Shown: positions 1 through 10,012 of the stretch, in pieces
How positions within the stretch are numbered: position 1 is the stretch's first letter
Layout: each line of letters begins with the position of its first letter
From: Priapulus caudatus
Taxonomy: Eukaryota; Priapulida; Priapulimorpha; Priapulimorphida; Priapulidae
NCBI RefSeq assembly: GCF_000485595.1
Contig: NW_014577082.1
Coordinates: 708,923-735,199 of the forward strand
DNA: 26,277 bases
Direction: 5' to 3'
The notes under the pieces: model-generated
What the model saw: the letters and a program-made list of their open reading frames with translations, nothing else
The model's database searches: none
Told to the model about the DNA's origin: nothing
Translations under genes and position numbers: made by a program

Positions 1-294
1 CCTTGTATGAATAGTGGCGAATTTAGTAATATTTAATCATGGTAGTTAATGATTAATAATAATTAAATATTAATATTGTACGATCGCATCGAGTGCAACG
101 TCGAATGCGTTTTGTAGCGAATTAGCGCTGCGCGCGAGCGCAAATGACCGATTTGCCACCGAGCGTCATTTCGTTTTGTGAAATATCGCTTTACGGTCGA
201 CTTTGGAGTGCACCTGGAATTTCTCTCCATCCTAATCATACACTGGTACTGCCGGCTCTCCGTGCTGTATGGGGAGTGAGATGTTTAGATATTG
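1..294. other. Unassigned non-coding leader
   Basis: AT-rich start followed by a CpG-rich patch around 110-200. I see no open frame, splice-flanked exon or repeat that I recognise. It probably belongs to an intron of, or the region upstream of, the PPP2R3 gene on the plus strand. Confidence 0.4.
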
Positions 295-2170
295 TACGGT
301 AGGCGCGGTGAGGAGATTGGTTGGGGGGGTTAGATAGTGGTACAGTAGGTGGTAAGAGGTGGTGTTGGAGGGGTAGATTAGTGGCTTACAGTAGGCGGGT
401 AGGAGTGTGTGTTGGGGGGCTAGATAGTGGTACAGTAGGTGTAGGAGGTTGGTGTTGGAGGGTATGTGGTAAGTAAGGTGGTAGGGGTGGGTGTTTGGGG
501 GGGTAGATAGCAGTACAGTAGTGGTAGGAGGTGTGTTTGGGGGTAGAATGAGCTGGTACAGGATAGGCGAGATAGAAGAGGTAGGTGTTGGAGGCGTAGA
601 TAGCGGCTACAGGTAGGTGGTAGCGAGGTGGTGTTGGGGGGTAGATAGTGTTACAGTTTAGGCGGCTAGGAGTGGTGTTTGGAGGTTAGATAGTGGTACA
701 GTAGGTGGTAGGAGGTGGTGTTGGGGGGTAGATAGTGGTACAGTAGGCGGTAGGAGGTGGTGTTGGGGTAGATAAGTGGCTACAGTTATTTTTTTTTTTT
801 TTTTTTATTTTTTTTTTGGTTGGGGGAGCGTGGTGTTGGGGCGTAGATGTTGGTACCCGTAGGTGGGGTAGCGAGGTGGTGATTGGGCGGGTAGCTAGTG
901 GTACGTTAGGCGGGTAGGAGGTGGTGTTGGGGGATAGATAGTGGCATACAAGTAGGTCGGTGGGAGGTGCGTGTTGGGGGGATAGATAGTGGCTAAGTAG
1001 TGGGTAGGAGTGGTGTTGGGGGGTGTGATAGTGGTACAGGTAGGTAGGTGGGGGTGGTGTTGGGGGGTAGTGATATATTAGTGGACTACGTAGGCCGGTA
1101 GGAGGTGGTGTTGGGGGTAGATAGTGGTACAGTAGGTGGTACGGAGGTGGTGTGTTGGGGGGCGATAGCCTGAGCGACAGTAGGTGGTGAAGGAGGTGGT
1201 GATTGGGGGGTGGATAGTGGTACAGTAGGTGGTGGGAGGTGGTGTTGGGCGGTATGATGTGAGCTAAGTAGGCGGGTAGGAGGGGGTGTTGGGGGGCGTA
1301 GATTAGTGGTACAGTAGGCTGCGTAGGAGAGTGTTGTTGGGCGGGTACGATAGTGGTACAGTGGCGCGTAGGCAGGTGCGTGTTGGGGGGGGGTAGATAG
1401 TGGGCTACAGCTAGGTGGTAGGAGTGTGTTGGGGGGTGGATAGTGTACGTAGGTGGTGGGAGGTGGTGGTTGGGGGTAGATATAGTGGTACAGTTAAGGC
1501 GGTAGGAGAGTGTGTTGGGGCCGGGTAGATGATGGGACAGTTAGGTTGGTAGGAGCGTGGTGTTGGAGGGGGTAGATATTAGTTGGCTGCAGTAGGCGGT
1601 AGGATGGTGGTGTTGGGCGGGGTAGATTGTGGTACAGTAGGTGGTTAGGAGGTGGGGATTGGGGGGATAGTGGTACAGTAGGTGGTGACGAGGTGGTGTG
1701 GGGGCGTGATAGTGGTACGTAGGTGGTAGAGGTGGTGTGGCGCGGGACGGTAGGATAGTGGTACAGTAAGGCGCGTGGAGTGGTGTTGGGGGGTGATAGT
1801 GGTACGTAGGGGTAGGGGAGTGGTGTTGAGGGGGTAGCATAGTTGGGCTACAGTAGCGCGGTAGGCGAGGTGGTGTTGGGGGGTAGATAGTGTGTACAGT
1901 CAGGCGGTTAGGCAGTGTGTTGGGTGGGTAGATAGTGGTACAGTAGGCGCGTAAGAGAGGTGCGTGTTGTGGGGGCGTGGGGGTAGATAGCACGTACATG
2001 TAGCGGTTAGTGAGAGTGGTGTTGGGGGGGTAGATAGCGTACGTAGGGTGGTGCGAGAAGGTGTGTTGTTGGGGGCGTAATAGTCGGTACAGTAGGTGGT
2101 GGGAGGTGGTGTTTTGGGGGATGGGTAGATAGCAGTACAGTAGGCTGTGGAAGGTAGTGTTGGTTGGGTG
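295..2170. repeat. G-rich minisatellite, about 41-bp unit, roughly 45 copies
   Basis: The plus strand is G/T-rich and almost free of C. A unit of about 41 bases recurs, built from TAGATAGTGGTACAGTAGG, then GGTAGGAGGTGGTGTT, then a run of four to seven G. Copies differ mainly by single-base insertions and deletions (stray C or G, dropped letters) more than by substitutions, which is unusual for a satellite array and resembles an unpolished long-read consensus. Each unit has several GG/GGG tracts, so G-quadruplex formation is plausible. Long minus-strand open frames here (Pro/Thr/Tyr-rich) are by-products of the repeat. Confidence 0.93.
786..817. repeat. T homopolymer interrupting the minisatellite
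   Basis: A T run of about 32 bases broken by one A splits the minisatellite. It could be the tail of a small retrotransposed insert or slippage. No body of an element is visible on either side, where the 41-bp unit resumes at once. Confidence 0.7.
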
Positions 2171-3825
2171 GGAAAAAGAGACAATTTTGGGGGGAAGGAA
2201 TAGGAAATGATCAATTAAATAATAGTGACGAAACGATAGGCTATACAATTAGTCAATTGATTATGGAGACGTTGGTAAACAGTTTCTAGTACAAGTTTCA
2301 GGACACAATGAACTGGATAAGAGTATTATTCATTCAGTAAGGGATCAGAAGTACATCCTGTATAGGTCCATTCGAAAGCGCTCACAGCGTCGCTGGAGCA
2401 TTTCGGGCAGAGAATTCGGACCAGAGGTCGTGCGTCAATGATGAAGCCTAGCCTCCCTCTCTGAGTCCTCTCGTAAAACGTTTACCAGACTCCCGGCCAC
2501 GAAAAACCAGTTGCTATTTATACGCGCGAGAGGGGCTGCTCGCGTCTGCACAGGTTCTTGGCGAAGTGACGTCAATTACCCGGACTGTACAAACAAACGC
2601 AGCGGACCCAAAACAGTTTAATTGCTTACTTTGGTTTAAAGTGCGCCGTCGTAAACTTTGAGAGCTGTTTGTTCACCGGTGTGGTGGGTTATGAAGCAGG
2701 ATGGCCCTTTCGTTCTTCGTCCTGCAGACGTGTCTACCCACCCCCATGCATCAAATAACGCGAGATACCCTTGATCGATTCCCTCCTGTCTGCGTCAAAT
2801 GTTAAAGAGTCTCCTACCCTTCCCCCTTGAGGTGTTTGTTAAAGGAATCCATGACTAGAATACCATCTTCTGTATAAGTGAAAGAATCCTCTTCTAGCTT
2901 CTTACCGTCTGTGTCATGACTTGCTAGCTACTTCACTGCCCACTGTGCATGGTGTCATTGGCGCTGTTTGGTTTGATGGAGGTCAAACACTGTCTGCTAT
3001 GGACCCATTCTCAGATATTAGGTTCAAGGGCATTGGAAAAATGAGATTTTTCCAGTCGCTTGTACAGTACCAAAACCTACACAAGCACGAAAGAAACAAC
3101 AGCGACACTGTGTGAATGTTAACATTTCCCAGCCACGTAAAATTGGCCTACATTCAATAATCCCAGGTCAGATAAATTGACATCCCCCATGTACCCAACG
3201 TTCGTACAGGTCCTGGAAAACCTAGAAGGTTTTGGAATTTAAAATGCTGTTTTGCCGATAAGGAAAGTTCTGGAAAGAAAACAAGTGGAATAAAACATGT
3301 GATGACATGGTCTCAGAATCTCTGTTTCTTAAAATTGAGAATTGAAGATTTAGCGCATTTATATCTTCTGACAGACAATATAATTTGCTTTGTGTGAGAG
3401 TTTGGTAATCGTTTGGTTTGTTCAATATTGAATGGACAATACAAGACACGAAGATTGTATTGAGCTAAAATCTCACGTTTACGGAGAAACTAGAGAATAC
3501 AACACAAGTAGTTATGACCATCAAATCTAAACGCCATAACTTTTGCACACTATTTACTACAAAATTTATGACGTTTATTTTTAGACTTATGATAGTCATA
3601 ACTATTTACAATGTTTCTGTCAACGGCCTCGGGTCTTTTAAGTCGTGTAAAACTCTTTGAAGAATGTTTTTGCCGTGGGCGCACAAACCATGACTTGTAA
3701 GACTGCGAGACCGTGCATTTCACATGACCACTGAATTCGCTAACCAATTCTACTAGCAGAAGCCTTTATACTAAGCTAATCTAAACCTGCTCTATCTACT
3801 TGCACGACTGCGCATCTGTTGGCAG
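2171..3825. other. Non-coding stretch upstream of the first PPP2R3 exon seen
   Basis: No exon with recognisable homology. A short open frame at 2921-3115 has no family resemblance that I can name. The GC-richer part, 2380-2760, holds a perfect cAMP-response-element octamer and a TATTTATA string (listed separately). The most economical reading is an intron of PPP2R3, because the first recognised exon at 3826 starts after an AG acceptor and lies well inside the protein. Confidence 0.5.
2514..2574 (+). promoter_or_regulatory. Possible TATA-like string and CRE octamer
   Basis: TATTTATA lies at about 2514-2521 and the palindromic CRE consensus TGACGTCA at 2567-2574, in a CpG-rich patch. Together they could mark an internal promoter for a short PPP2R3 isoform. 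The CRE lies downstream of the TATA-like string, which is not the classical order, and no first exon can be shown. Motif-level inference only. Confidence 0.2.
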
Positions 3826-3982
3826 GTGCTAGCCTTGCTCGAGGAAGAGAACGACATCAATCAGATAACGGACTACTTCTCCTACGAGCACTTCTATGTG
3901 GTCTACTGCAAGTTCTGGGAGCTGGACAAGGACCACGATCTCTTCATCAGCAAGTACGACCTGCGCAGGCACAACGACCATG
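3826..3982 (+). CDS. PPP2R3A: PPP2R3 exon with first EF-hand
   Basis: Acceptor TTGGCAG ends at 3825 and donor GTGAGA starts at 3983. It encodes residues 1-52 of the visible fragment, including [20 protein letters not shown] and the calcium loop [12 protein letters not shown]. Asp is at loop position 12 instead of the usual Glu. It ends in phase 1. Confidence 0.93.
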
Positions 3983-5474
3983 GTGAGAGCGGCGTGTTCC
4001 CCGTCCAACGTCACATTCCCTCCTTAATTCATCCCCCGCGGGGGCTATTTATGTGGGATCGAGTAGGGGTGTGTTTGTTTGGGCGGATCTTATGATCTGG
4101 ATCATGCTACGAGTTTCAGAAATTGGGCCGTTTGTTTGGTCGGATCCACTGAATTCAATCCACCTGATCTGACCTTGTGGTTTCAAAAAGATTCAATATG
4201 GCAGCATGCAACTCATCAGTGTGTCAACAGTCAATCAGTGCTTGTTGTTAGTTAAGTTGTAAGTTAGTAAGTTAGTTGTTGTTAGTTGTGAAGACGATGT
4301 GTCACGGCGACACTTGATATATTGGAAGTTAGTTTGCATTTGGGCAGATCAGGAACACTTCATCAGACAGATTCGTCCCAAACAAACAGGCTCGTGGTTA
4401 ACACTTCATTCTGGTCGCCTCCAATCCTTCTGGAGCACGCGATTGCTAGCCGTTTCCGGATATGCTTGCCATCAGATTGTTCGGTTTATGGCCATACCGG
4501 CTTCCAATCCTTCTCTGTGCAGCAGCTAGATCCAAGCCATCCCCGTTTTATCTACTCACCCTCTGTTTTGGTAGAGATTGTGGTTCATGCCCACACTGCA
4601 CTATGCTGCCGCCCCAGCTGCATAAATCTCACGTCATGCCACCTTCACAGTAGTAGAGGGCAAATCCAGAAAGCAAACTACCCACCAGCCTCATGTATGA
4701 ATGTTGCTGCCGGGTGTTACTCGTGGCACTGAAGTTTAACTGGCTAGTAAACATCCTCCCTTCTTTGCAGCTCTGTCTGCGCGGATAGTTGATCGAATAT
4801 TCTCAGGAGCTGTCACCAGGGGGCAGGCACAGCAGGAGGGCAGGATGAGCTACTCGGAATTTGTTTGGTTTTTGATCTCAGAGGAAGACAAGCGCAATGC
4901 AAGAAGGTCAGTAGCTCGCTGATAGTTAGCACGACTTTTTGTTGTCCTCGCGTTCTTAATATTCCCGGTTTTACGTAACCACCATGAATTTCACAAGGTA
5001 TTTGTTAACTGGTATGCTTGTTTATGCTCGCGATTTAAACCTATGAATTGAAAAATAACATCATTTGCAAACCTCATATTAGTAGATAAGCAATTGTGCC
5101 AGTTAAACATATACATGCGTGTTAGCCAAGGTCGCGCTGCGCGTCACTGCCGCACAGCATCGTTGTTGACTTTGCTATGCTCATGTTGTTGTTGTTGATG
5201 TTGTTTGTGCCACGTAGCATCATTATTGACTGTGTTATTGTTGTTGTTGGCACTGTGCAGTATCATTGTTGACTGTGTTGTTGATGTTGTTTGTGCCACG
5301 TAGCATCATTATTGACTGTGTTATTGTTGTTGTTGGCACCGTGCAGTATCATTGTTGACTGTGTTGTTGTTGTTGTTGTTGTTATTGTTGTTGTTGTTAT
5401 TGCTGTTGTTATTGTTGTTGTTGTTGTTGTTGTTATTATTATTGACTATTGTTGCTGTTGTTGTTGTTTTTGAC

Positions 5475-5508
<34 letters not shown>

Positions 5509-5539
5509 GACTGTTGTTGTTGTTGTTGTTGTTTTTGAC

Positions 5540-5573
<34 letters not shown>

Positions 5574-8382
5574 GACTGTTGTTGTTGTTGGTGGTGGTTT
5601 GCAGCATCGAGTACTGGTTCCGCTGCATGGACCTGGATGGGGACGGCATGCTGTCCATGTATGAGCTCGAGTACTTCTACGAAGAGCAGCTGCAACGCAT
5701 GGAGGCACTCGGCATCGAGACGCTGCCTTTCGAGGACTGTCTCTGTCAGGTGAGACACACTGAGACGCCTAGAGCGTGGGGTGGATGGGGGGGTTGCAGT
5801 TAAGTCAGCAGCCGGGGGCCCATTGTCAAAACGTCATGGGTGTCCGTGTCATCGCAAGTCTCAAATGTCGTGAATCTTGGTGTGAATTGTAGTGCAGAAC
5901 GGTGCGTTAGACTTTACGATTGTCATGGCTATGAAGTTTCCGACGACGTGGGCCTTGGGGTGGTACTGTTGTGACAGGGTGTGGAGATATCGTGAGCGCT
6001 GTGTTCACACACGCAGGCAAGCATTGTAATGTTGGATCGTGTAGGAGCAGGTACTACACCCAGCCACTGCAGGTACTGCAGGTCGGTGGTGCGCGATACT
6101 ACGGCTATGATTTGCAGTGTTAAAATTTACAGTTTCCGCGCGCAGCTTCTGACGTAGTCCGCAAATGCAGACGTTATAACTCCGCTTTGCTAATCTGAGG
6201 GTGCGGGTTTATCATTACTGGGGTCTGCGTCGGCTCGGACTACTTCTGACGTTGCTGCAGAGGCTGGCTTGTCTACAGTCATGTATCATGCATTCTCTCT
6301 GTTTACACCGCTTCTCCATCTCCCATGTAGTATCCTATAGTTGTAATGGCTGTGTAAAGTAGATAATATGTATGCGTATATAATATCATGTAACACCGAT
6401 CTGTTTCAGATGTTGGACATGGTGAAACCTAAAGGAATAGGTGCGTACCCACAGTAATTGCTTCTTGCAAACTACTTTCGCAAAACTTTCTCGTGCCGAC
6501 GTCACACAGATTAATTGCACAATCGATCAATTGCCGCTTGAATTCACATTAAGTGATCGTGTCCGAGGCAAGGACGAAGATAGTATTGGGTGGTGCGTGC
6601 CGGTACTTACCTTACAGGAGTGGAATTTGTTAATTCTGTGAACTGGTCTGTGTTTCGTGTGACTGGGGCTATCTAATAAGCTCAAAATGTCTATTAAGAA
6701 CCATTGGAAAACATCACCTACTATCCCTACCGGTAGTCAACAGTGACGACCAGACTTTGACCGATGGTACGAGACGTTTGGCGATAGTACGCGTCCTCTG
6801 CCTAGCCAGGCAAGATGGCCGATGCGACTGTGCGCGTCGTCTGCCTAGCCAGGCAAGATGGCCGACGCGACCGTGAGCGTCGTCTGCCTAGCCAGGCAAG
6901 ATGGCCGATGCGACTGTGCGTGGCGTCTGCCTAGCCAGGCAAGATGGCCGACGCGACTGTGCGCATTGTCTGCCTAGCCAGGCAAGATGGCCGACGCAGC
7001 CGTGCGTGGCGTCTGCCTAGCCAGGCAAGTTAGCGGACGCGACCGCGCGCATTGTCTGCCAAGCCAGGCAAGATGGCCTACACAGCAGTGGCTGCCTGAC
7101 CTGGTGTGCTAACAATGACTGCTGTATGAATCGTTGCAGGTGCGATAACGCTCTCTGACCTGAAGCGCTGTCAGATGACCCCCGTCTTCTTCGACACCTT
7201 CTTCAACCTGGAGAAATACCTGGATCACGAGCAGCGAGATCCGTTCGCCTCATCGCGGGTGAGTCCACGTGGCTGTACGCCGCCAACGTCAGCTATGCGC
7301 GGGGTCACGTGCGACGTTGGTGTAATGTCGTATACATCCCTCCTGCGGCAAACGCCGCCTCTACGTTGTGCATAGTCAAAAATGGTCAAGTCCGAGTCAC
7401 GGTAACGACATGTCGTATGCTAGACGTGCCCACGCCCGTGCGTAATGTAGAAGGGGGGTGCTTGCCATAGGTTGGGACGTATACCATGTTACACTGATGC
7501 GCTCGTGTTGTTGTTCTGCTTTCATTGTGCTCCTGGCAGCAAGTGCCGCGCATGCACGTGCGCTTGGTTACCGGCGCCACCTGTCTACGGCTGTTTGCAG
7601 ACATATTGCAGACGTGTCGTAATGCTGCACAGCCGCTGAGCTCGTGTGGTCGCGTGCGTCATCACCCGTCACGCTCGCGGCAGCGCAGCCGTCGAACGCG
7701 ATGACTGACCTTCATCTGCCTTGTTTTTTTACACTGGAATTAATCCAGACGGTGTTACATGTCTCCGCACCGGTCCTAGGCTAGCGAGATGACACGTGAT
7801 GTTATTTGTCATAGGATATGATACCATGTGATCCTGGAATGTTAGGATCTTGGAGTTACTCTCATCTCTACCCTAGTCATCAGGTTTATTCTCATCCCTG
7901 CCCTTGTCTTAGCAGACTCTAGCAGAGTTACAATCATCTCTACCATAGGCAACAGAGTTACACTTATTCCTGTACTTGTCAGTGGAATTACATTCATCCC
8001 TACCCTAGTCAGCAGGTTTACACTTGCCTCACTAGATCTCCTAGTCGGCAGAATTAAACTCATTCCTACCCTAGTCTGGAGGGTCAAACTTTTCAATGTC
8101 ACTTCACCATTCATTGTCTAATGCGGTCCACTCTTTAGGACGAGGAGGGACCAGAGATGTCTGACTGGGAGAAATACGCAGCGGAGGAATACGAACTGCT
8201 CGTCGCTGAAGAGGGCGCCACTGAGCCACAGGATGACGTGTGAGTGTTGTTGTCTCCGTTAGTGCTAGTGTCGTGGTCGCCCTCTCTAATTCTCATTCTC
8301 TCTCTATCGCTAACTCTTTCACTCTCTCACTCTTTCTCTCTTTCACATCCTCTCTCTTCCTCTCTCTTTCTCTCCCTTTCTT

Positions 8383-8428
<46 letters not shown>

Positions 8429-9918
8429 TCTCTCTATCTCTCTTTCTTTCTCTCTCTCTCTCTCTCTCATCATGCCTCGTGAATACTACTGAGTGTCTAA
8501 ACCTGCAAATGTAAGCCAACACACATCTATATCTTATATTACTGTGTCATTGCTACATAGTCTGTGACATTGCTGTATCTCCACATACACGCAGACACAT
8601 GCACAAATGCACACTCTCTCTCTCTTTCTCTTTCTATTTCTCTGTTTGTCTTTGTCTCTCGCCTTCTCTCTCTTTCTCTCTCTAACTCTCTATCTCACTC
8701 TCTCGTTCTTTCTATCTATCTATCTCTCTCACTTGCTCTCTCTTTCCCTTTCTTTTTCTTTCTCTCTCTCTGTCTCTCTCTCTCTCTCTCTACATCTCCC
8801 TCTTCCTCTTTTTAGCTCAGCTGACGAAGTTAGATGCAGCTTGTAGAATCGCATGATTGTCCGTCCGTCCGTCCATCCGTCCGTCAACAGTTGGACACAA
8901 ATCTTAACCGCTCAACGTACGGTCTTGATATTCGGGACGTCGGGGGGGATCGCGAAAAGGACTCGGGATGTCGAATTTGGGGGGTCAAGGGTCAAAGGTC
9001 AAGATGTGTCAATGGAGGGGGAATATTCCCCCTTAACTTAAGGTATAGGAGGAAATACGGAATTGCGGCACAAATCTCAACGGCTCGACCTACGCTCTTA
9101 ATATTCGATGTATAGTGTGATAATAGCGCAAAATTGGAGGTCACAGGTCAAAGGGCTGTGGGGGAAAGGTCAGATATCAGACATTTTCTGAGGACATGGT
9201 CTAATGGACCGAGTGCAAAACTTTTTTGTTTTTAGCGCTGAGCTACCGTTTTTATCACTTTATTGAAAGGACCATAAAATCTACTTTCCGCTGACGTGCG
9301 AAGAGTAAGTGTCTGATAACCTTTTAACTCTCAAGAGGAGGGTTAAACATGGATTTTTTTAATGTTAACAAAGGACTGAACTGCTTTTTCTATTAGAGCC
9401 CCCTCCCCCCACCCTCCTCCACCACCACCACTACGCTCGCGCTCGACGCATATCCATGATAACATGTTAATATAGCGAAGTCATTAAAGTTGCACAGCTG
9501 TATCTTTATTACTGTACTACCAGTAGGTATAGCAAAGCCTATTATATATATTAGTACTTAGTAGTATTCTAGATATATTCTCTGAGCGCGAACGCGGTGG
9601 CAGGAGGGCGCATTTGATTCGGTTGCCAGTGAGTTTATCAGAAGAATACCTGGCTACAGTACACGTCAGTTGAGCGCTGTCGCTCTGCGGCACTTGTTCT
9701 CCTTCTCTATCTTCATGCCTTTACAACATTGCTGCGTGTGTCTCCGCAGGGCGGTGATGTATGACGACGACTTTGAGCCGGACGACGATGACGTCATCTC
9801 GACGACGGACGTCAGCGGCGGCGGCAAGAGCAGCAAGAGCGACAACGTGCGGCCGCGCGTCGACGACGACGACGAGGGAGACTACGCCGAGGGCGAGGAG
9901 TACGACGTGAAGACGTGA
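3826..9918 (+). CDS. PPP2R3A: Protein phosphatase 2A regulatory subunit B'' (PPP2R3 family), 3' part, seven exons
   Basis: B'' subunits bind the PP2A scaffold and catalytic subunits and direct the phosphatase to substrates in a calcium-modulated way. Coding exons are 3826-3982, 4771-4906, 5605-5749, 6410-6440, 7140-7258, 8139-8239 and 9750-9918 (TGA at 9916-9918). All have AG/GT borders and join in phase to 286 codons including the stop. The partial protein has an EF-hand loop at residues 34-45 ([12 protein letters not shown]), the block FSGAVTRG, the family stretch [12 protein letters not shown], a canonical EF-hand loop at 107-118 ([12 protein letters not shown]), then [22 protein letters not shown] and [18 protein letters not shown]. 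The N-terminal half must lie upstream of the window. The C-terminus is an acidic, Asp-rich tail ending DVKT. Vertebrates have PPP2R3A and PPP2R3B; the acidic tail after VAEE looks more like the A form, but an invertebrate co-orthologue of both is likely. Family certain, symbol less so. Confidence 0.93.
4771..4906 (+). CDS. PPP2R3A: PPP2R3 exon, inter-EF-hand block
   Basis: Acceptor TTCTTTGCAG, donor GTCAGT. It encodes [18 protein letters not shown], then [20 protein letters not shown], a diagnostic B'' segment. It enters in phase 1 and leaves in phase 2. Confidence 0.93.
5183..5600. repeat. (TTG)n microsatellite with 86-bp tandem duplication, at a 3' splice site
   Basis: An 86-bp segment containing GTGCCACGTAGCATCATTAT recurs once (starts near 5195 and 5281) and grades into long (TTG)n tracts separated by GACTG spacers, up to 15 bp before the exon acceptor at 5604. 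The poly-Gln/Asn/Thr frames on the minus strand are repeat translations, not a gene. Confidence 0.95.
5605..5749 (+). CDS. PPP2R3A: PPP2R3 exon with second EF-hand
   Basis: Acceptor GGTTTGCAG lies directly after a (TTG)n expansion; donor GTGAGA. It encodes [20 protein letters not shown] and then [20 protein letters not shown]. The loop [12 protein letters not shown] is a canonical calcium-binding EF-hand. It ends in phase 0. Confidence 0.95.
5750..6409 (+). other. PPP2R3 intron between EF2 exon and micro-exon
   Basis: Starts with donor GTGAGA and ends at CTGTTTCAG. No repeat or gene recognised inside. Confidence 0.7.
6410..6440 (+). CDS. PPP2R3A: PPP2R3 31-nt micro-exon
   Basis: Acceptor CTGTTTCAG, donor GTGCGT. 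It encodes [10 protein letters not shown] plus one base of the next Gly codon. This matches the family block between the DCLCQ and LKRC segments, and the phase fits on both sides. Confidence 0.88.
6791..7091. repeat. 43-bp minisatellite, seven copies, in PPP2R3 intron
   Basis: Seven head-to-tail units of exactly 43 bp, each with the core GCCTAGCCAGGCAAGATGGC. GCCT/AGGC is a small internal palindrome. AAGATGGC, a YY1-like core, is intact in six of seven copies; the sixth reads AAGTTAGC. The array ends about 50 bp upstream of the acceptor at 7139. Confidence 0.95.
7140..7258 (+). CDS. PPP2R3A: PPP2R3 exon, [16 protein letters not shown] block
   Basis: Acceptor CGTTGCAG, donor GTGAGT. It encodes [20 protein letters not shown] and then [20 protein letters not shown], highly conserved in B'' subunits. 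Confidence 0.94.
7259..7849 (+). other. PPP2R3 intron, unique part
   Basis: CpG-rich unique sequence after the exon ending at 7258. Short open frames here have no family resemblance. No element recognised. Confidence 0.5.
7850..8095. repeat. Degenerate minisatellite of about 33 bp in PPP2R3 intron
   Basis: About seven diverged copies of a unit resembling CATCCCTACCCTAGTCAGCA followed by a GTTACACT-like tail. The minus-strand frame shows the same periodicity (repeated VTLLTRVGM-like blocks). It ends about 45 bp before the exon at 8139. Confidence 0.8.
8139..8239 (+). CDS. PPP2R3A: PPP2R3 exon, [11 protein letters not shown] block
   Basis: Acceptor CTCTTTAG, donor GTGAGT at 8240. It encodes [20 protein letters not shown] and then [13 protein letters not shown]. 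The intron that follows is filled by CT microsatellite. Confidence 0.93.
8283..8477. repeat. (TC)n microsatellite, first block
   Basis: Nearly pure CT/TTTC simple repeat inside the intron following the exon that ends at 8239. The Ser/Leu-rich open frames here are translations of the repeat. Confidence 0.95.
8605..8812. repeat. (TC)n microsatellite, second block
   Basis: A second CT-rich block about 125 bp after the first, with TTTC and TATC interruptions. A short unique spacer with ACAC strings separates the two blocks. Confidence 0.95.
8859..9190. repeat. Dispersed-repeat-like unit: (CCGT)n head plus diverged tandem copies with DR1 motifs
   Basis: A short (CCGT)n run near 8861-8885 is followed by two diverged copies of a segment beginning CACAAATCT (8896 and 9069, period about 173 bp), each continuing with AACGGCTCGACCTACG-like sequence and a GGTCA-rich part. 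GGGTCA-A-AGGTCA lies at 8989-9001 and AGGTCA-C-AGGTCA at 9138-9150; both are direct repeats spaced by one base. The composition suggests an old interspersed repeat; the family is not identified. Confidence 0.6.
9191..9749 (+). other. Remainder of last PPP2R3 intron
   Basis: AT-rich, with a C-rich patch near 9400-9435 and TATATATTA strings near 9540. No element or exon recognised before the acceptor at 9749. Confidence 0.5.
9750..9918 (+). CDS. PPP2R3A: PPP2R3 terminal exon, acidic tail
   Basis: Acceptor TCTCCGCAG; phase 2 entry completes Val. The tail carries [10 protein letters not shown], a Ser/Gly/Lys linker (GGGKSSKSD), [18 protein letters not shown] and stop TGA. GAC/GAG triplets dominate. 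It is not conserved in detail with vertebrates, so assignment rests on phase, splice site and position. Confidence 0.8.
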
Positions 9919-10012
9919 CACCCTCCTCCTCCTCCTCCTCCTCCTCCTCCTCCTTCACCTCTCCTCCTGCTACTCTCCCTCCTCCTCCTCCTCCTCCTCC
10001 TCGTTCGTCGCT
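9919..10012 (+). repeat. (CTC)n repeat at start of PPP2R3 3' UTR
   Basis: Directly after the stop codon come two (CTC)n tracts. They are complementary in character to the GAC/GAG-rich last exon. The polyproline and polyglutamate frames here are by-products. No clear AATAAA signal was seen downstream, so the transcript end is not defined. Confidence 0.9.

Noticed and set aside
295-2170. Telomere or subtelomere repeat
   Set aside because: The 41-bp unit lacks TTAGGG-type short repeats, and the array lies next to genes.
1541-2248. 235-aa minus-strand open frame, Pro/Thr/Tyr/His-rich
   Set aside because: Translation of the G-rich minisatellite complement; no splice context and frame kept open by the repeat's composition.
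2921-3115. 64-aa plus-strand frame as an upstream PPP2R3 exon
   Set aside because: No similarity to the B'' region that should precede the EF-hand exon, and no phase evidence.
4073-4400. Possible repeat: GTTTGTTTGG(G)CGGATC strings
   Set aside because: Two short similar strings and a weak complementary one; too little to define an element.
5321-5758. 145-aa minus-strand frame with polyGln/Asn/Thr
   Set aside because: Antisense shadow of the (TTG)n repeat and of the PPP2R3 EF-hand exon.
6791-7091. CRISPR-like array
   Set aside because: The units are contiguous 43-bp repeats without unique spacers, in an animal intron.
8240-8846. Ser/Leu-rich frames
   Set aside because: Translations of (TC)n microsatellites in an intron.
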